From Myxococcales bacterium (GTDB taxonomy: Bacteria; Myxococcota_A; Polyangia; Polyangiales; Polyangiaceae), in assembly GCA_021847645.1 (NCBI GenBank), contig JAJZQG010000033.1, positions 1-48,394 of the forward strand: a stretch of DNA of 48,394 bases. Direction: 5' to 3'. The position numbers were made by a program, and so were the translations under genes. Positions 17,389-26,133 of this stretch are shown here, piece by piece; position 1 is the first letter of the stretch, and every line of letters begins with the position of its first letter. The notes under the pieces are model-generated. The model saw nothing but the letters and a program-made list of their open reading frames with translations, had not been told where the DNA came from and did no database searches.

Positions 17389-17775
17389 ATGGAGATGAAC
17401 ACCGTCACGTCATGGCTCGCGACCTGCGGCTGGCAGCACGAAACCATCGACCACACCACCCTGCAGGTCTATCGACGCCCGGCTGACCCGCCCAACTTCT
17501 TCCTTCGGTTGACCGATCACTGGCTCCTGCTCGCCATCGTCCCCGTGCTCGCGCCAGGCGCCCACGTCCCCAAAGACATGTCCCGCCGCCTGCTGGCCGT
17601 GAACCGCGACCTGCGCCTCGCCAAGTTCGGTTACGACGAAGACGGCGATGTGGCGCTCACCGCCGAGCTGCCCACCGAGTCGTTGCAGCCCTCGGAGCTG
17701 CGCGACGCCATCGAGCGCATGGCCCGCTACCTCGAGCACTACCGCGAGTACCTGTCGACGCCGGCTCCGTCGTGA
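17389..17775 (+). CDS. YbjN / type III chaperone-like protein
   Basis: Encodes 128 aa. ATG 17389 is preferred over 17338 because AAAGG lies about 8 nt upstream and the extra 17 residues look non-coding. The sequence alternates strands and helices in the order of YbjN/T3SS-chaperone folds: an N-terminal helix with Trp, LQVYRRP, FFLRLTDHWLLLAIVPVL, a helix with LLAVNRDLRLAKFGYD, DVALTAELP, and a last helix with ERMARYLEHYREYL. No membrane span. Fold-level assignment only; a chaperone role is not shown. It ends 7 bp before a convergent gene. Confidence 0.55.
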   Translation: MEMNTVTSWLATCGWQHETIDHTTLQVYRRPADPPNFFLRLTDHWLLLAIVPVLAPGAHVPKDMSRRLLAVNRDLRLAKFGYDEDGDVALTAELPTESLQPSELRDAIERMARYLEHYREYLSTPAPS

Positions 17776-17782
17776 CGATCGC

Positions 17783-19015
17783 TCAGAGCTGCTCGATGAC
17801 CACGCGGCGATTCTTCCGGTAGATCACCGCGCCTTCCTCGCCCAGGCAGCCCCAGCACGTGCTCCACGTGATGCGGTTGTGCACCCATCCGTTGTACGCC
17901 AGCACGATCGGTCCCGCGTTCTGCTCGAGCACGAAGCTCGATGCGATCCGGTAGCGATCGTCGGGCAGCTTGTAGAACGCCGCCACGAACGACGACCCCG
18001 AAGAGCCGCGCCCCGCGATCACCAGCAGCTCCTCGCCCAGCTCCGGACTCCACATCAACGGGCCCGTCGTCATGATCGCCCCGCCCTTGCCCGCGTCCCC
18101 CCGATCCGTCACCGTCTTGATGTCGTCCGGCTCCTTGAAGAAGCTGATGTCTCCCAGCGACGCCAGCTGCGGAATCGTCTTGATCATGTCCGTCACTTGC
18201 GTGGCGTCGAGCTGTACCTTGCGAAATGCCTCCAGCGGCTTGGGCCGCTCGAGCACTGCCGCATTGGGCGCTCCGCCGCAGCAACGGAACCCGATGTCGC
18301 CTCCCTGCGCGCCCGGGTCCGCCGGCTCCCGACGAGCGCAGCGATGATCGACATCCGCCGACTTGGGGCGCGCTCCCCTGAGCACGGCCAGCGTGCGCTC
18401 CTGATCGTCGGCGCCTCGCACGCTGCTCGACGTCCATTCCCGAAGCGCCGCGCCCATCGCCACGACGTCATAGCCGCTCGCGCACGCGTTCGGGTGCTGC
18501 TCGCAGGCGGGGTCCCAGCCCGAGCCGGTCGGGTACGTGTCGTTGTCCGGTCCCTTGCACGCGCGCTCCCACTCCGCTTCCGTGCACAGCCGCTCGCCTC
18601 GCTCCGCACACAACGCTTGCGCTTGATCGCGCGTCACACCCGTGCGCGCAGGCTGCGACGGATCGTTGGGGTAGGGCAGCCGATCGATCGAGTACGTCCC
18701 GAGCTCGACCTTCGCAAGCGCTGGCTCGAGCCCGGGATCCCGGCCGACGTCCCCCGGCGTGCTGCCCGCGATCAACGTGCCTGCCTCGATCTTCACCGTC
18801 TGCAACGCTCCCAGCGCCTTCTTCGGTGGGCGCTGCGTGGGCGGCGCACGATCCTCGTCCTGCGCCGCCGACAGGACCGACGTGCTCGAGGCACGCACGC
18901 TCTCGGCCGAGCCCCCATCGGCGGCACCTGCCTTGGAAGCGTGCCGGCAACCGGTCGAGGCGAGCGCTGCTGCGGCTAGCCCCGCTGCGATGAACCAGGA
19001 GATGACGTTTCGCAC
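17783..19015 (-). CDS. SUMF1/formylglycine-generating-enzyme-like lipoprotein
   Basis: Encodes 410 aa from GTG 19015; a TTG at 19030 is in frame but lacks a binding site. A lipoprotein signal ends in LASTGC. About residues 75-240 carry the SUMF1 pattern: YSIDRLPYPNDPSQPARTGV followed by TRDQAQALC, then RLCTEAEWERACKG, REWTSS, RGA and GFRCC. This fold includes true formylglycine-generating enzymes and many binding-only relatives. The catalytic Cys pair of FGE is not in its usual place, so enzymatic activity is doubtful. The last 180 residues (EAFRKVQLDATQV to the end) form a separate unrecognised domain with a CWGC motif. Confidence 0.65.
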   Translation of the reverse strand: MRNVISWFIAAGLAAAALASTGCRHASKAGAADGGSAESVRASSTSVLSAAQDEDRAPPTQRPPKKALGALQTVKIEAGTLIAGSTPGDVGRDPGLEPALAKVELGTYSIDRLPYPNDPSQPARTGVTRDQAQALCAERGERLCTEAEWERACKGPDNDTYPTGSGWDPACEQHPNACASGYDVVAMGAALREWTSSSVRGADDQERTLAVLRGARPKSADVDHRCARREPADPGAQGGDIGFRCCGGAPNAAVLERPKPLEAFRKVQLDATQVTDMIKTIPQLASLGDISFFKEPDDIKTVTDRGDAGKGGAIMTTGPLMWSPELGEELLVIAGRGSSGSSFVAAFYKLPDDRYRIASSFVLEQNAGPIVLAYNGWVHNRITWSTCWGCLGEEGAVIYRKNRRVVIEQL

Positions 19016-19123
19016 GTCCTTGCCATGCAACGTCGCGCCGCGGACGTCAAAGCCCGATCCGCCGTGCCCCGGCGAGCGTTCCTCGGCTTACCCTGCCGCG
19101 CCGCGCGCGCTATGTTCCGGCGC

Positions 19124-19381
19124 ATGATCGATCCGATGGCGTCGCAGATGGCTCAGCTTCTCGCGGACAGTGACCTCGAGGAGCTTCGCGAGATCGTCGC
19201 GCGCTGGACGACCGATGCGCCCACCGAATGCTTGCTTGAGCACTACCGCCGCTTCGGCGCCAAGCTCATCGAGCTCAAGTCGCAGCTCGCGCAGTTGCCC
19301 GTCCAGCCCTCGCGCGAGGACCTCGAGTCAGCGCTCGACATGATGCTCAAGATGGCCGCCACCAGCGGCCCGATGCGTTGA
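19124..19381 (+). CDS. Hypothetical small helical protein
   Basis: Encodes 85 aa from ATG 19124 (MIDPMASQMAQLLADSDLEE). The upstream ATG at 19112 falls inside a TATGTT element that could be the -10 box, so the later start is preferred. The protein is all helical with many Leu, Glu and Met residues, suggesting a small coiled or bundle domain; no known family recognised. It lies between two minus-strand genes. Confidence 0.5.
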   Translation: MIDPMASQMAQLLADSDLEELREIVARWTTDAPTECLLEHYRRFGAKLIELKSQLAQLPVQPSREDLESALDMMLKMAATSGPMR

Positions 19382-19409
19382 ACAGGAAGCGATTGGAAGG
19401 GTGGGGGAC

Positions 19410-20978
19410 CTATCCGCGCCGGCGGCGCATGAGCAGCGCCGCGCCGAGTCCCAGCGCAGGCAGCCACCAAGCATTCGACGCGCCGCGCCCGCTTCCTCCA
19501 GCCGCAAGCGCGCAGCCGCTGGACGTGCTCGACTGGTCGGCGGCTTGGGAGCCGGCGTTGCGGAAGCACGCACTCCACTGCGACGAGCAGGTCGAATCGC
19601 TGGGGCACACCGGGTTGTTCGGGTCACATATGGGCGTGCAGTAGTTGCCCGAAGGATCCGCCGCGCACACCGTGCCGATCGCACAGTCCTGCGGCCCCGT
19701 GCAGCTCTTGGCCTTGAAGCAGTAGCCGTACTGTGTCGCGCATTCCCAGCCGGCCGGGCATGAGTTGTTCTGCCCGCACGCCGGCGCGCAGTACGTCGTG
19801 TCGAAGTCCGACACGCACGCCATCCCGGCAGCGCAACTGTTGTTCGGCCCGCACGCAAGTCCCGCCTCCGCACCGGGCGAGCCAGCCGCGCCGCCGGCGC
19901 CCGCGGTCCCGCCTCCCGAGCCGCCCATCGCGCCGCCGGCTCCTCCGGTCGATCCACCCGAGCCGCCCGTCGATCCACCCGAGCCGCCCGTCGATCCACC
20001 CGAGCCGCCCGTCGATCCACCCGAGCCGCCCGTCGATCCACCCGAGCCGCCCGTCGATCCACCCGAGCCGCCCGTCGATCCACCCGAGCCGCCCGTGCCG
20101 CCCGTGCCACCGCTGCCGCCCGCTCCGTAGACCGTGCCGTCCTCTCCCGTGTACGACGTGCCCGCGGCGGCGGCTGCCTTGTCGAACAGCCACTTGTACA
20201 CGTCGGTGCGCGTCCAGATGTTCTCATCCGCGTAGCAGTCCGCGCCCCGCGAGGTCACGCCCATCACCGCGCCTTGGCTGGAGATGGCAGGGCCGCCCGA
20301 GTCGCCCGAGCAAATCGATTCGGTCCCCATGAAATCGCAGCCGTCGTACACGCCCTGGCAGCTCGTCCCTTGCGCCAGGCCGAGCACCGTCACGTTGTTC
20401 CGATAGTACCGGGTGCCCGACGAGCTCTGGTTGTTGGGGTTCGTCAGGCCGTAGCCCACTGCCTTGAACTTCTCGTTGGCCGACGGAGCATGCGACACGC
20501 GCACCTTCATCGGTGTGATGTTCATGATGTCCCAGCTCGTCTGGATGATCGACACGTCGTGACCGCACAGGTTGGAGCTGCCGTCGTTGAAGATCGCCTT
20601 GCCCTGCGCAATGGGCGAGGCCGAGTTCAGATCCGGCGACACGCCCTTGAAGATGTAGATCGAGTTCGCCCCAGGATTCGACGTCACGTCCCCGTTGTTG
20701 CAGGACACGTACGACGCCGTGCCGGAAACGCAGTGGCGCGCCGTGAGCACGAGGTTCTTGGCGATGACCGTGCCGGTGCACTCGGCCTGAAGCGCGTTGT
20801 TATAGATGAGCACGACCGCATCGTTGGTCGTGTTCGAAGTGTCCATGGTTCCGTTCACGATCGGGTCGAACGTTTGGCCGATGAGATCCATCGGCGGCGG
20901 CTCGTGACCCGACGTGCATGCTGCGACCCCCAAGAATGCGAGCGAGATGGCGGCTGAGCGGAAGATGAGTTTGCGCAT
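19410..20978 (-). CDS. Trypsin-like serine protease lipoprotein with Gly-Ser repeats and MYXO-CTERM tail
   Basis: Encodes 522 aa. The N-terminal lipoprotein-like signal ends in GVAAC (C21). The S1 protease domain has its full triad: H82 in LTARHC, D141 in GHDVSII and S227 in CSGDSGGP. After residue 285 comes a Gly-rich linker with seven identical GGST-type heptads, then three Cys-rich segments of about 35 aa (ACGQNNSCPAGWEC and similar). The end (SSGCALAAGG, WWLPALGLGAALLMRRRRG) is a MYXO-CTERM-like sorting signal: Cys motif, hydrophobic helix, Arg cluster. A secreted, surface-retained protease with a flexible stalk is likely. Having both a possible lipobox and a sorting tail is unusual. Confidence 0.85.
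   Translation of the reverse strand: MRKLIFRSAAISLAFLGVAACTSGHEPPPMDLIGQTFDPIVNGTMDTSNTTNDAVVLIYNNALQAECTGTVIAKNLVLTARHCVSGTASYVSCNNGDVTSNPGANSIYIFKGVSPDLNSASPIAQGKAIFNDGSSNLCGHDVSIIQTSWDIMNITPMKVRVSHAPSANEKFKAVGYGLTNPNNQSSSGTRYYRNNVTVLGLAQGTSCQGVYDGCDFMGTESICSGDSGGPAISSQGAVMGVTSRGADCYADENIWTRTDVYKWLFDKAAAAAGTSYTGEDGTVYGAGGSGGTGGTGGSGGSTGGSGGSTGGSGGSTGGSGGSTGGSGGSTGGSGGSTGGSGGSTGGAGGAMGGSGGGTAGAGGAAGSPGAEAGLACGPNNSCAAGMACVSDFDTTYCAPACGQNNSCPAGWECATQYGYCFKAKSCTGPQDCAIGTVCAADPSGNYCTPICDPNNPVCPSDSTCSSQWSACFRNAGSQAADQSSTSSGCALAAGGSGRGASNAWWLPALGLGAALLMRRRRG
19948..20094 (-). repeat. Seven perfect 21-bp repeats inside the protease gene
   Basis: Seven identical 21-bp units (plus-strand unit begins GTCGATCCACCCGAGCC) start every 21 bp from 19948 and encode Gly-Ser-Thr-rich heptads in the protease linker. 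They are in frame and probably vary in copy number by slippage, changing linker length without breaking the gene. Confidence 0.9.
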
Positions 20979-21241
20979 GGTGCAAGACTAGCGTCGAGAG
21001 ACGGGCCCTGCCATCGGGGCAACCAGCTCGCGTGCGAAAAATCGCGTTGGATACCGACGGCTTTTCGATCATGGTGTGGCATTGCCGCCAGCCTGTCCGG
21101 TAGGCGTGCTCACGCTCACCTCCCTCGGCCGCGACGGCCGTCCGGGCCCGGCTCGACGCGCCACGGGACCCCGTCCTTCCTGACCGCATCCGACATCGAC
21201 GCGACGCGGTGTCTGTTGCGCAACCCGCAGCCTGGCACCGG

Positions 21242-23935
21242 TCAGTGCGCTTCGGCCCAGCTCGCTCCCACGCCCACGTCGACGATCAGTGGCACGCGCA
21301 GGTTCATGACGCCCTGCATTGCCTCGCGGATGCGGCTCGACGCTTCCTCGACGCGATCTTCGGGCACCTCGAAAACGAGCTCGTCGTGCACCGTCAACAC
21401 CATGCGCGCTCCGGGCACTACCGGCTCGCGCAGGGCCACCATCGCCAGCTTCAGGATATCCGCGGCCGTGCCCTGGATCGGCGTGTTGCCCGCGATCCGC
21501 TCGGCCTGAGCGCGCAGCTGCGGGTTCTGGCTCCGCAGATCCGGCAAGTGCCGGGGCCGCCCCAGCAGCGTCGTCACCATCTGCGTCTGCCGCGCCTCCT
21601 GCAGCGTCCGATCCATGAACGCTCGCACTCCCTGGTAGCGCTCGAAGTACGTTGCGATGAACGTTGCCGCCTCGTCGCGCGAAATGCCCAGCCGCTTGGC
21701 CAGCGCCATCTCGCCCATTCCGTAGATCACTCCGAAGTTGATCGTCTTGGCCCGACGCCGTTGATCGTCGGTCACCTGCCCGCGATCCACGCCGAACAGC
21801 TGCATCGCCGTTCGCAGGTGCACGTCGTCGCCTTCGGTGAAGGCTGCGACCAGGCCCGGATCGTTGGACAGGTGTGCCAGTACGCGAAGCTCGATCTGAG
21901 AGTAGTCCGCGCTGACGATGCGGCATCCGGCCGGCGCAATGAACGCCTCCCGGATCGATCGGCCGAGCTCCGTGCGCACCGGGATGTTCTGCAGGTTCGG
22001 ATCGCTCGACGACAGCCGTCCGGTCGCTGCCACCGTCTGGTTGAACTGCGTGTGGATGCGCCCGGTCTGCGGGTGCACCAGCCGCGGCAACGCGTCGATG
22101 TACGTGCCCTTGAGCTTGGACAGTTGCCGATGCTCCAGGATCGTGCCCACCAGCTCGTGCTCGTCGGCCAGCGCTTCCAGCACCGAGGCGTCCGTGCTGC
22201 GCGACGTCTTGGTGCGCTTGACCACTCGCAGCTTCAGCTCGTCGAACAAGATGCTCTCGAGTTGACGCGGCGAGTTGACGTTGAAGTCACGGCCCGCCTG
22301 CTTCTTGGCGAGCGCCTCGAGCTCCAGCATCTGCGCCTCGACCGTGCGGCCCAGCTGCGCCAGCCGCCCCGTGTCGACCAACACACCCGTCATCTCCATG
22401 TCGATCAGCACGCTGCTCAGCGGCAGCTCCACGTCGTCGTGCAGCGAGCGCAGCCCGCGCTCGTCGATCCGCGCAGCCAGGTGACGCGCCAGCCGCAGCG
22501 TCATGTCCGCATCCGTGCACGCATAGGGAGACGCCTTGTCGAGCTCCACCGACGCGAAGCTCTGCTCGGCGCCTTTGGTCTTGGTCACCACGTCCTGGTA
22601 GGTGGTCATCGCGATGCCCAGCTCGCGCCTGGCCAGGTCCTTCAAGCCGTGCGTTTCCTCGGGGTCCAGCAGGTAGCTCGCGATCATCGTGTCCGAGCCC
22701 ACCCCGCGAAACGCCGGGAAGCCGTGACGCCGCAGGACGATCTCGTCGAACTTCAGATTGTGGCCGAACTTCGCGGGAGCCTCCGCGGACAGCAGCGGCG
22801 CCAGCTCCTCGCGCACGCGATCGATCGACAGCTGCGCGGGCACACCGAGGTAGTCGTGCCCCAGTGGTACGTAGTACGCCTCACCCTCCGCGGGGCTCAG
22901 CGACAGCCCCACGAGCCGCGCCCGCATGGCGTCCGTCGAATTGGTCTCCGTGTCGATTCCGAAACCGCTGCTCCGCGCACACCGCAGCACCGCGTCGCGC
23001 AATGCGTCCTCCGTGACCACGGTCGAGTAGCTCGTTCGGGCGCTCGCGCGTGGCGCCTGCTGCCGAAGCGCCTCGTGAAGCCTCGTGAAGCCCAGCGCCG
23101 CATACAGCGAAAGGAGCCGATCCCGATCCGCGCGCCCGCCGTACGTCAGCGCCTTCTCGTCGAACGCCATCGGTACGTCGTCGCGCAGCGTCACGAGGCG
23201 CCGGGACAAGTACGCATCGTCCCGGTGCGATTCGAGCGTCTCGCGCAGCTTGGCCCGCTCGACCTTGTCGAGGTTCGCGAACAGTTGGTCGACGTCGCCG
23301 AAGTCCTGCAGCAGCTTGGCCGCGGTCTTGGGGCCGACCGAGGGCACGCCCTTGACGTTGTCCGAGCTGTCGCCCGTCAGCGCGAGCAGATCGCGAAGCT
23401 GTGCCGGCGGCACGCCGAACTTCGCTTGCACCTCCGCGGGTCCGTAGACCTTGTCTCGCGCCGTGTCCCACAGCACCACGTCGTCGGTCACCAGCTGCAT
23501 CAGGTCCTTGTCGGCGCTCACGACCACCACGGACAGGCCGCGCGCGCGGGCGAGCTTGACCCCCGAAGCGATGAGATCGTCGGCTTCGAGGCCGTCCTGC
23601 TGCCAGATGGCGATACCGTGGGCTTCGACCAGGTCGCGGCAGCGGGACATCTGGACGGACAGGTCTTCCGGGGGCGGCGGCCGGTTGGCCTTGTACTGCG
23701 GGTCGATTTCCTTGCGGAACGAGGGCACCTTGGAGTCCATGGCAGCGGCCAGCAGCACCGGCTTCTGCGTGTCGATCAACTTGTTGAGCATGTTGACCGT
23801 GCCGAAGGTGGCGTGGGTGGGCTCGCCCGAGGGACTCGAGAGCGGAGCCACGGCGTGGTACGCGCGGAACACGTACCCGGACAGGTCGATGACGAACAGG
23901 GTGCGAGGCGATCCGGCAGGAGGCAGGGCGGTCAT
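21242..23935 (-). CDS. polA: DNA polymerase I
   Basis: Encodes 897 aa, normal for the family. All three domains are visible: 5'-3' flap nuclease (LFVIDLSGYVFRAYHAV, ADKDLMQLV, GDSSDNVKGVPSVGPKTA), 3'-5' exonuclease with intact GIDTET (D328, E330), HNLKFDE and YACTDADMT, and the family A polymerase with NLQNIPVRTELGR, DYSQIELRVLAHLS, RRAKTINFGVIYGM and HDELVFE. It fills gaps in repair and removes Okazaki primers. The proofreading site is complete, unlike Taq polymerase. The protease gene follows 263 bp downstream on the same strand. Confidence 0.98.
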   Translation of the reverse strand: MTALPPAGSPRTLFVIDLSGYVFRAYHAVAPLSSPSGEPTHATFGTVNMLNKLIDTQKPVLLAAAMDSKVPSFRKEIDPQYKANRPPPPEDLSVQMSRCRDLVEAHGIAIWQQDGLEADDLIASGVKLARARGLSVVVVSADKDLMQLVTDDVVLWDTARDKVYGPAEVQAKFGVPPAQLRDLLALTGDSSDNVKGVPSVGPKTAAKLLQDFGDVDQLFANLDKVERAKLRETLESHRDDAYLSRRLVTLRDDVPMAFDEKALTYGGRADRDRLLSLYAALGFTRLHEALRQQAPRASARTSYSTVVTEDALRDAVLRCARSSGFGIDTETNSTDAMRARLVGLSLSPAEGEAYYVPLGHDYLGVPAQLSIDRVREELAPLLSAEAPAKFGHNLKFDEIVLRRHGFPAFRGVGSDTMIASYLLDPEETHGLKDLARRELGIAMTTYQDVVTKTKGAEQSFASVELDKASPYACTDADMTLRLARHLAARIDERGLRSLHDDVELPLSSVLIDMEMTGVLVDTGRLAQLGRTVEAQMLELEALAKKQAGRDFNVNSPRQLESILFDELKLRVVKRTKTSRSTDASVLEALADEHELVGTILEHRQLSKLKGTYIDALPRLVHPQTGRIHTQFNQTVAATGRLSSSDPNLQNIPVRTELGRSIREAFIAPAGCRIVSADYSQIELRVLAHLSNDPGLVAAFTEGDDVHLRTAMQLFGVDRGQVTDDQRRRAKTINFGVIYGMGEMALAKRLGISRDEAATFIATYFERYQGVRAFMDRTLQEARQTQMVTTLLGRPRHLPDLRSQNPQLRAQAERIAGNTPIQGTAADILKLAMVALREPVVPGARMVLTVHDELVFEVPEDRVEEASSRIREAMQGVMNLRVPLIVDVGVGASWAEAH

Positions 23936-24267
23936 GGATCGTGCCTAGCGCAGGTCGGGCGGTGTGCGATAGGGACAGGGCCCGACGAGGGTCGGTCGAG
24001 CCCGGCGCTTGCGAGTTCTTCGGCGGCTTCTGGGAAGCTCGGCGTGGAAGCCAAGCCGTGCCGGTCCGATGTGCGGAGCGAAGGCGCGCGGCGATGGCCG
24101 CCCGGTTGCCCTTTTCCCCGGCTCGTGGCAAAAGCGCGGCATCCGGGTCCAGGCCCGGGAGCGGACTCGCTGGCGCGAGTTGACCGGCGTCAACGGCGGA
24201 TCCAGCTTGTCGGTGGTCGAGCAGCCAGGATTCGCGACCCTGCGGTCGCGCGGCAATGGGAGACAGA
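23936..24267. other. Intergenic between polA and the 24268 gene
   Basis: A 332-bp divergent region. On the minus strand GCTAGGCA lies close before the polA ATG and could be a -10 element. No gene, repeat or clear operator seen; frames through it have no family resemblance. Confidence 0.5.
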
Positions 24268-24486
24268 ATGACGACGACGAAGGCGCAGTGGGACATGGAC
24301 GTTCGCGTGCGGGAGCGCAACCTCCACAACGGCACGATCAAGCAGGAAGACGTGGACAAGATGCTGGCCGCGCTGCCTGACGCGGCTGACATGGGCCAGG
24401 CGCTCGAGTTGGAGCAACCCGCCGTGGGTTCCGAGGCGCAAGCCGAGGCCGAAACGGAGCAGCAGCCCGAGCCGACCGCCGGCTGA
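24268..24486 (+). CDS. Hypothetical small acidic-tailed protein
   Basis: Encodes 72 aa from ATG 24268, with GGGAG 5 nt upstream; ATG 24256 is also in frame. The first half (KAQWDMDVRVRERNLHNGTI, then KQEDVDKMLAALPD) looks like a compact helical domain, and the second half is Glu/Gln/Ala-rich and probably disordered. No function is known to me. Confidence 0.55.
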   Translation: MTTTKAQWDMDVRVRERNLHNGTIKQEDVDKMLAALPDAADMGQALELEQPAVGSEAQAEAETEQQPEPTAG

Positions 24487-24568
24487 CGGCAATCGACAGG
24501 CGGCCTGTCCGCGCGTCGACGGGCAGGTTTGGGAGCCGGACGAGGGCGACGCACCCAGCGGGGATGCC

Positions 24569-24859
24569 ATGACCGACCAGGACTCGAACGAAGAAAAGGA
24601 CGAGTTGCCCCAGATCGACTTCTCGACATTCATCTTGTCGCTGAGTCATTCGGGCCTCGTGCACCTGGGCGACGCTCCGTCGCCCGACGGTCAAAGTCGC
24701 GAGACGAACCTGGTGCTGGCCCGCCAGACGATCGACCTGCTCGATCTGTTGTCGGACAAGACGAAGGGAAACCTGACGGGTGAGGAAGAGCGCTTGCTCT
24801 CCCACATCCTCTACGAGCTCCGCATGCGGTACGTCGAGGTCTCGCGAGGCCAGAAGTGA
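24569..24859 (+). CDS. DUF1844-domain protein
   Basis: Encodes 96 aa. The core is the DUF1844 pattern: IDFSTFILSLSHSGLVHLGD, then LVLARQTIDLLDLLSDKTKG and NLTGEEERLLSHILYELRMRY. Family members are small cytosolic helical proteins of unknown role, often next to protease or cofactor genes. The stop codon overlaps the GTG start of the HtrA gene (GTGA at 24856-24859), so the two are translated in a coupled way. Confidence 0.85.
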   Translation: MTDQDSNEEKDELPQIDFSTFILSLSHSGLVHLGDAPSPDGQSRETNLVLARQTIDLLDLLSDKTKGNLTGEEERLLSHILYELRMRYVEVSRGQK

Positions 24860-26061
24860 AACGGCTCTGGGCCTGGGTCGCCCTCGCGCTCGTCGTCTCC
24901 TTCGTCATCGCTGGATGCGGAGCATGCCGGCGCGGCTCGGGCGGTACCTCCGCGGCGGCTTCTGCCTCGGCCCTGCCCTCGGGTGCCGTGCTCGTCGAGC
25001 CCGGTACGCCCTTGGCCGCGATGCCCCCATCACCCGCGGCCCCCGCTTGCAGCTGCGGCGGCGGAACCCCCTTGTCTTTCGCCGGCCTTGCCAAGGCAGC
25101 CGACCCGGGTGTGGTCACGATCCTCAGCACCGTCGAGCGCGAGCTGCGCAGTGGGCGCCGTCGCGTGATCTCCGAGGGCCTGGGCACGGGCTTCGTCTAC
25201 GACAAGGACGGCTTGGTGCTGACCAACAACCACGTCATCGAGGGCGGCACCGTGGTGCAGGTGCAGTTCGCCGACGGCAAGTCGGTCGCCGCGAAGGTCG
25301 TGGGCGCTGACAAGCACACGGATATCGCCGTATTGAAGGTGACGATCGACAAGCCGCTGCATGCGTTGCCGCTCGGCGACTCGGACGCGCTCGAGGTTGG
25401 TGACTGGGTGGTGGCGATCGGCAATCCGTTTGGTCTGTCGCACACCGTGTCGGCGGGGATCTTGTCGGGCAAGGGGCGCACCCGCGACGACGTCAAGGGG
25501 CTGGACCCGTCGGGGTACTTCAACTTCCTGCAGACCGACGCGGCGATCAACCAGGGCAATTCGGGCGGTCCGCTGATGAACCTGCGCGGTGAGGTGGTCG
25601 GCATCAACACGGCCATTCGCGCTGGGGCCAACAACGTCGGCTTCGCGATCCCCATCAACATGGTCAAGCAGCTGCTGCCGATCCTCGTGCGCGACGGCAA
25701 GATTTCGCGCAGCGCCCTGGGAATCAGCGTGCGAGCCGTGGACGAAGAGGAAGTGGGCCGGTTGGGACGGCCCGATCGCAAGGGCGCGTGGGTGGTCGAC
25801 GTGGCGCCGGGCGGTGGGGCCGACCGCGCGGGCATCCGCCCTGACGACGTCATCGTGGGGTTCGACGGCAAGGAGGTCGACGGTCCTGATGCGTTGCGTT
25901 GGTGGGCGAGCATCGCCGGCGTGGGCAAGACCGTGCCCGTGCGTGTGGCGCGCGGCAGCCGGGTGTTCGACGTGCGGGTGACGTTGGGCGAGTTGCCGCC
26001 TACGCCCGACACGGAGCCCGGCGACGAGCCTGCGCACCCGATGGTCCCGGGGTTCCCATGA
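24856..26061 (+). CDS. HtrA/DegP-type serine protease, lipoprotein
   Basis: Encodes 401 aa from GTG 24856. A lipobox SFVIAGC places the lipid-modified Cys at residue 21. The trypsin-like domain has a complete triad: H126 in TNNHVIEG, D156 in HTDIAVLK and S236 in NQGNSGGPL. One PDZ domain follows (about residues 275-380: ALGISVRAVD, GADRAGIRPDDVIVGFDGKE). Such proteases degrade or refold misfolded envelope proteins. The ECF sigma factor gene follows 72 bp downstream, which fits a common role in envelope stress; that link is inference. Confidence 0.92.
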   Translation: MKRLWAWVALALVVSFVIAGCGACRRGSGGTSAAASASALPSGAVLVEPGTPLAAMPPSPAAPACSCGGGTPLSFAGLAKAADPGVVTILSTVERELRSGRRRVISEGLGTGFVYDKDGLVLTNNHVIEGGTVVQVQFADGKSVAAKVVGADKHTDIAVLKVTIDKPLHALPLGDSDALEVGDWVVAIGNPFGLSHTVSAGILSGKGRTRDDVKGLDPSGYFNFLQTDAAINQGNSGGPLMNLRGEVVGINTAIRAGANNVGFAIPINMVKQLLPILVRDGKISRSALGISVRAVDEEEVGRLGRPDRKGAWVVDVAPGGGADRAGIRPDDVIVGFDGKEVDGPDALRWWASIAGVGKTVPVRVARGSRVFDVRVTLGELPPTPDTEPGDEPAHPMVPGFP

Positions 26062-26133
26062 ACGGTGCGCCGTCGTTGGGTCGGCCGGCTCGTTGCCCGC
26101 TCCGCCGGGCAGCAGCAGCCAGGTAGGGGGCCA

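Noticed and set aside
19948..20094. CRISPR-like repeats
   Set aside because: Tandem, spacer-free and in frame within a protease gene.
21209..24271. A 1,020-aa open frame on the plus strand opposite polA
   Set aside because: It is the antisense shadow of a textbook polA; the translation is Arg/His/Gln-rich with no family motif.
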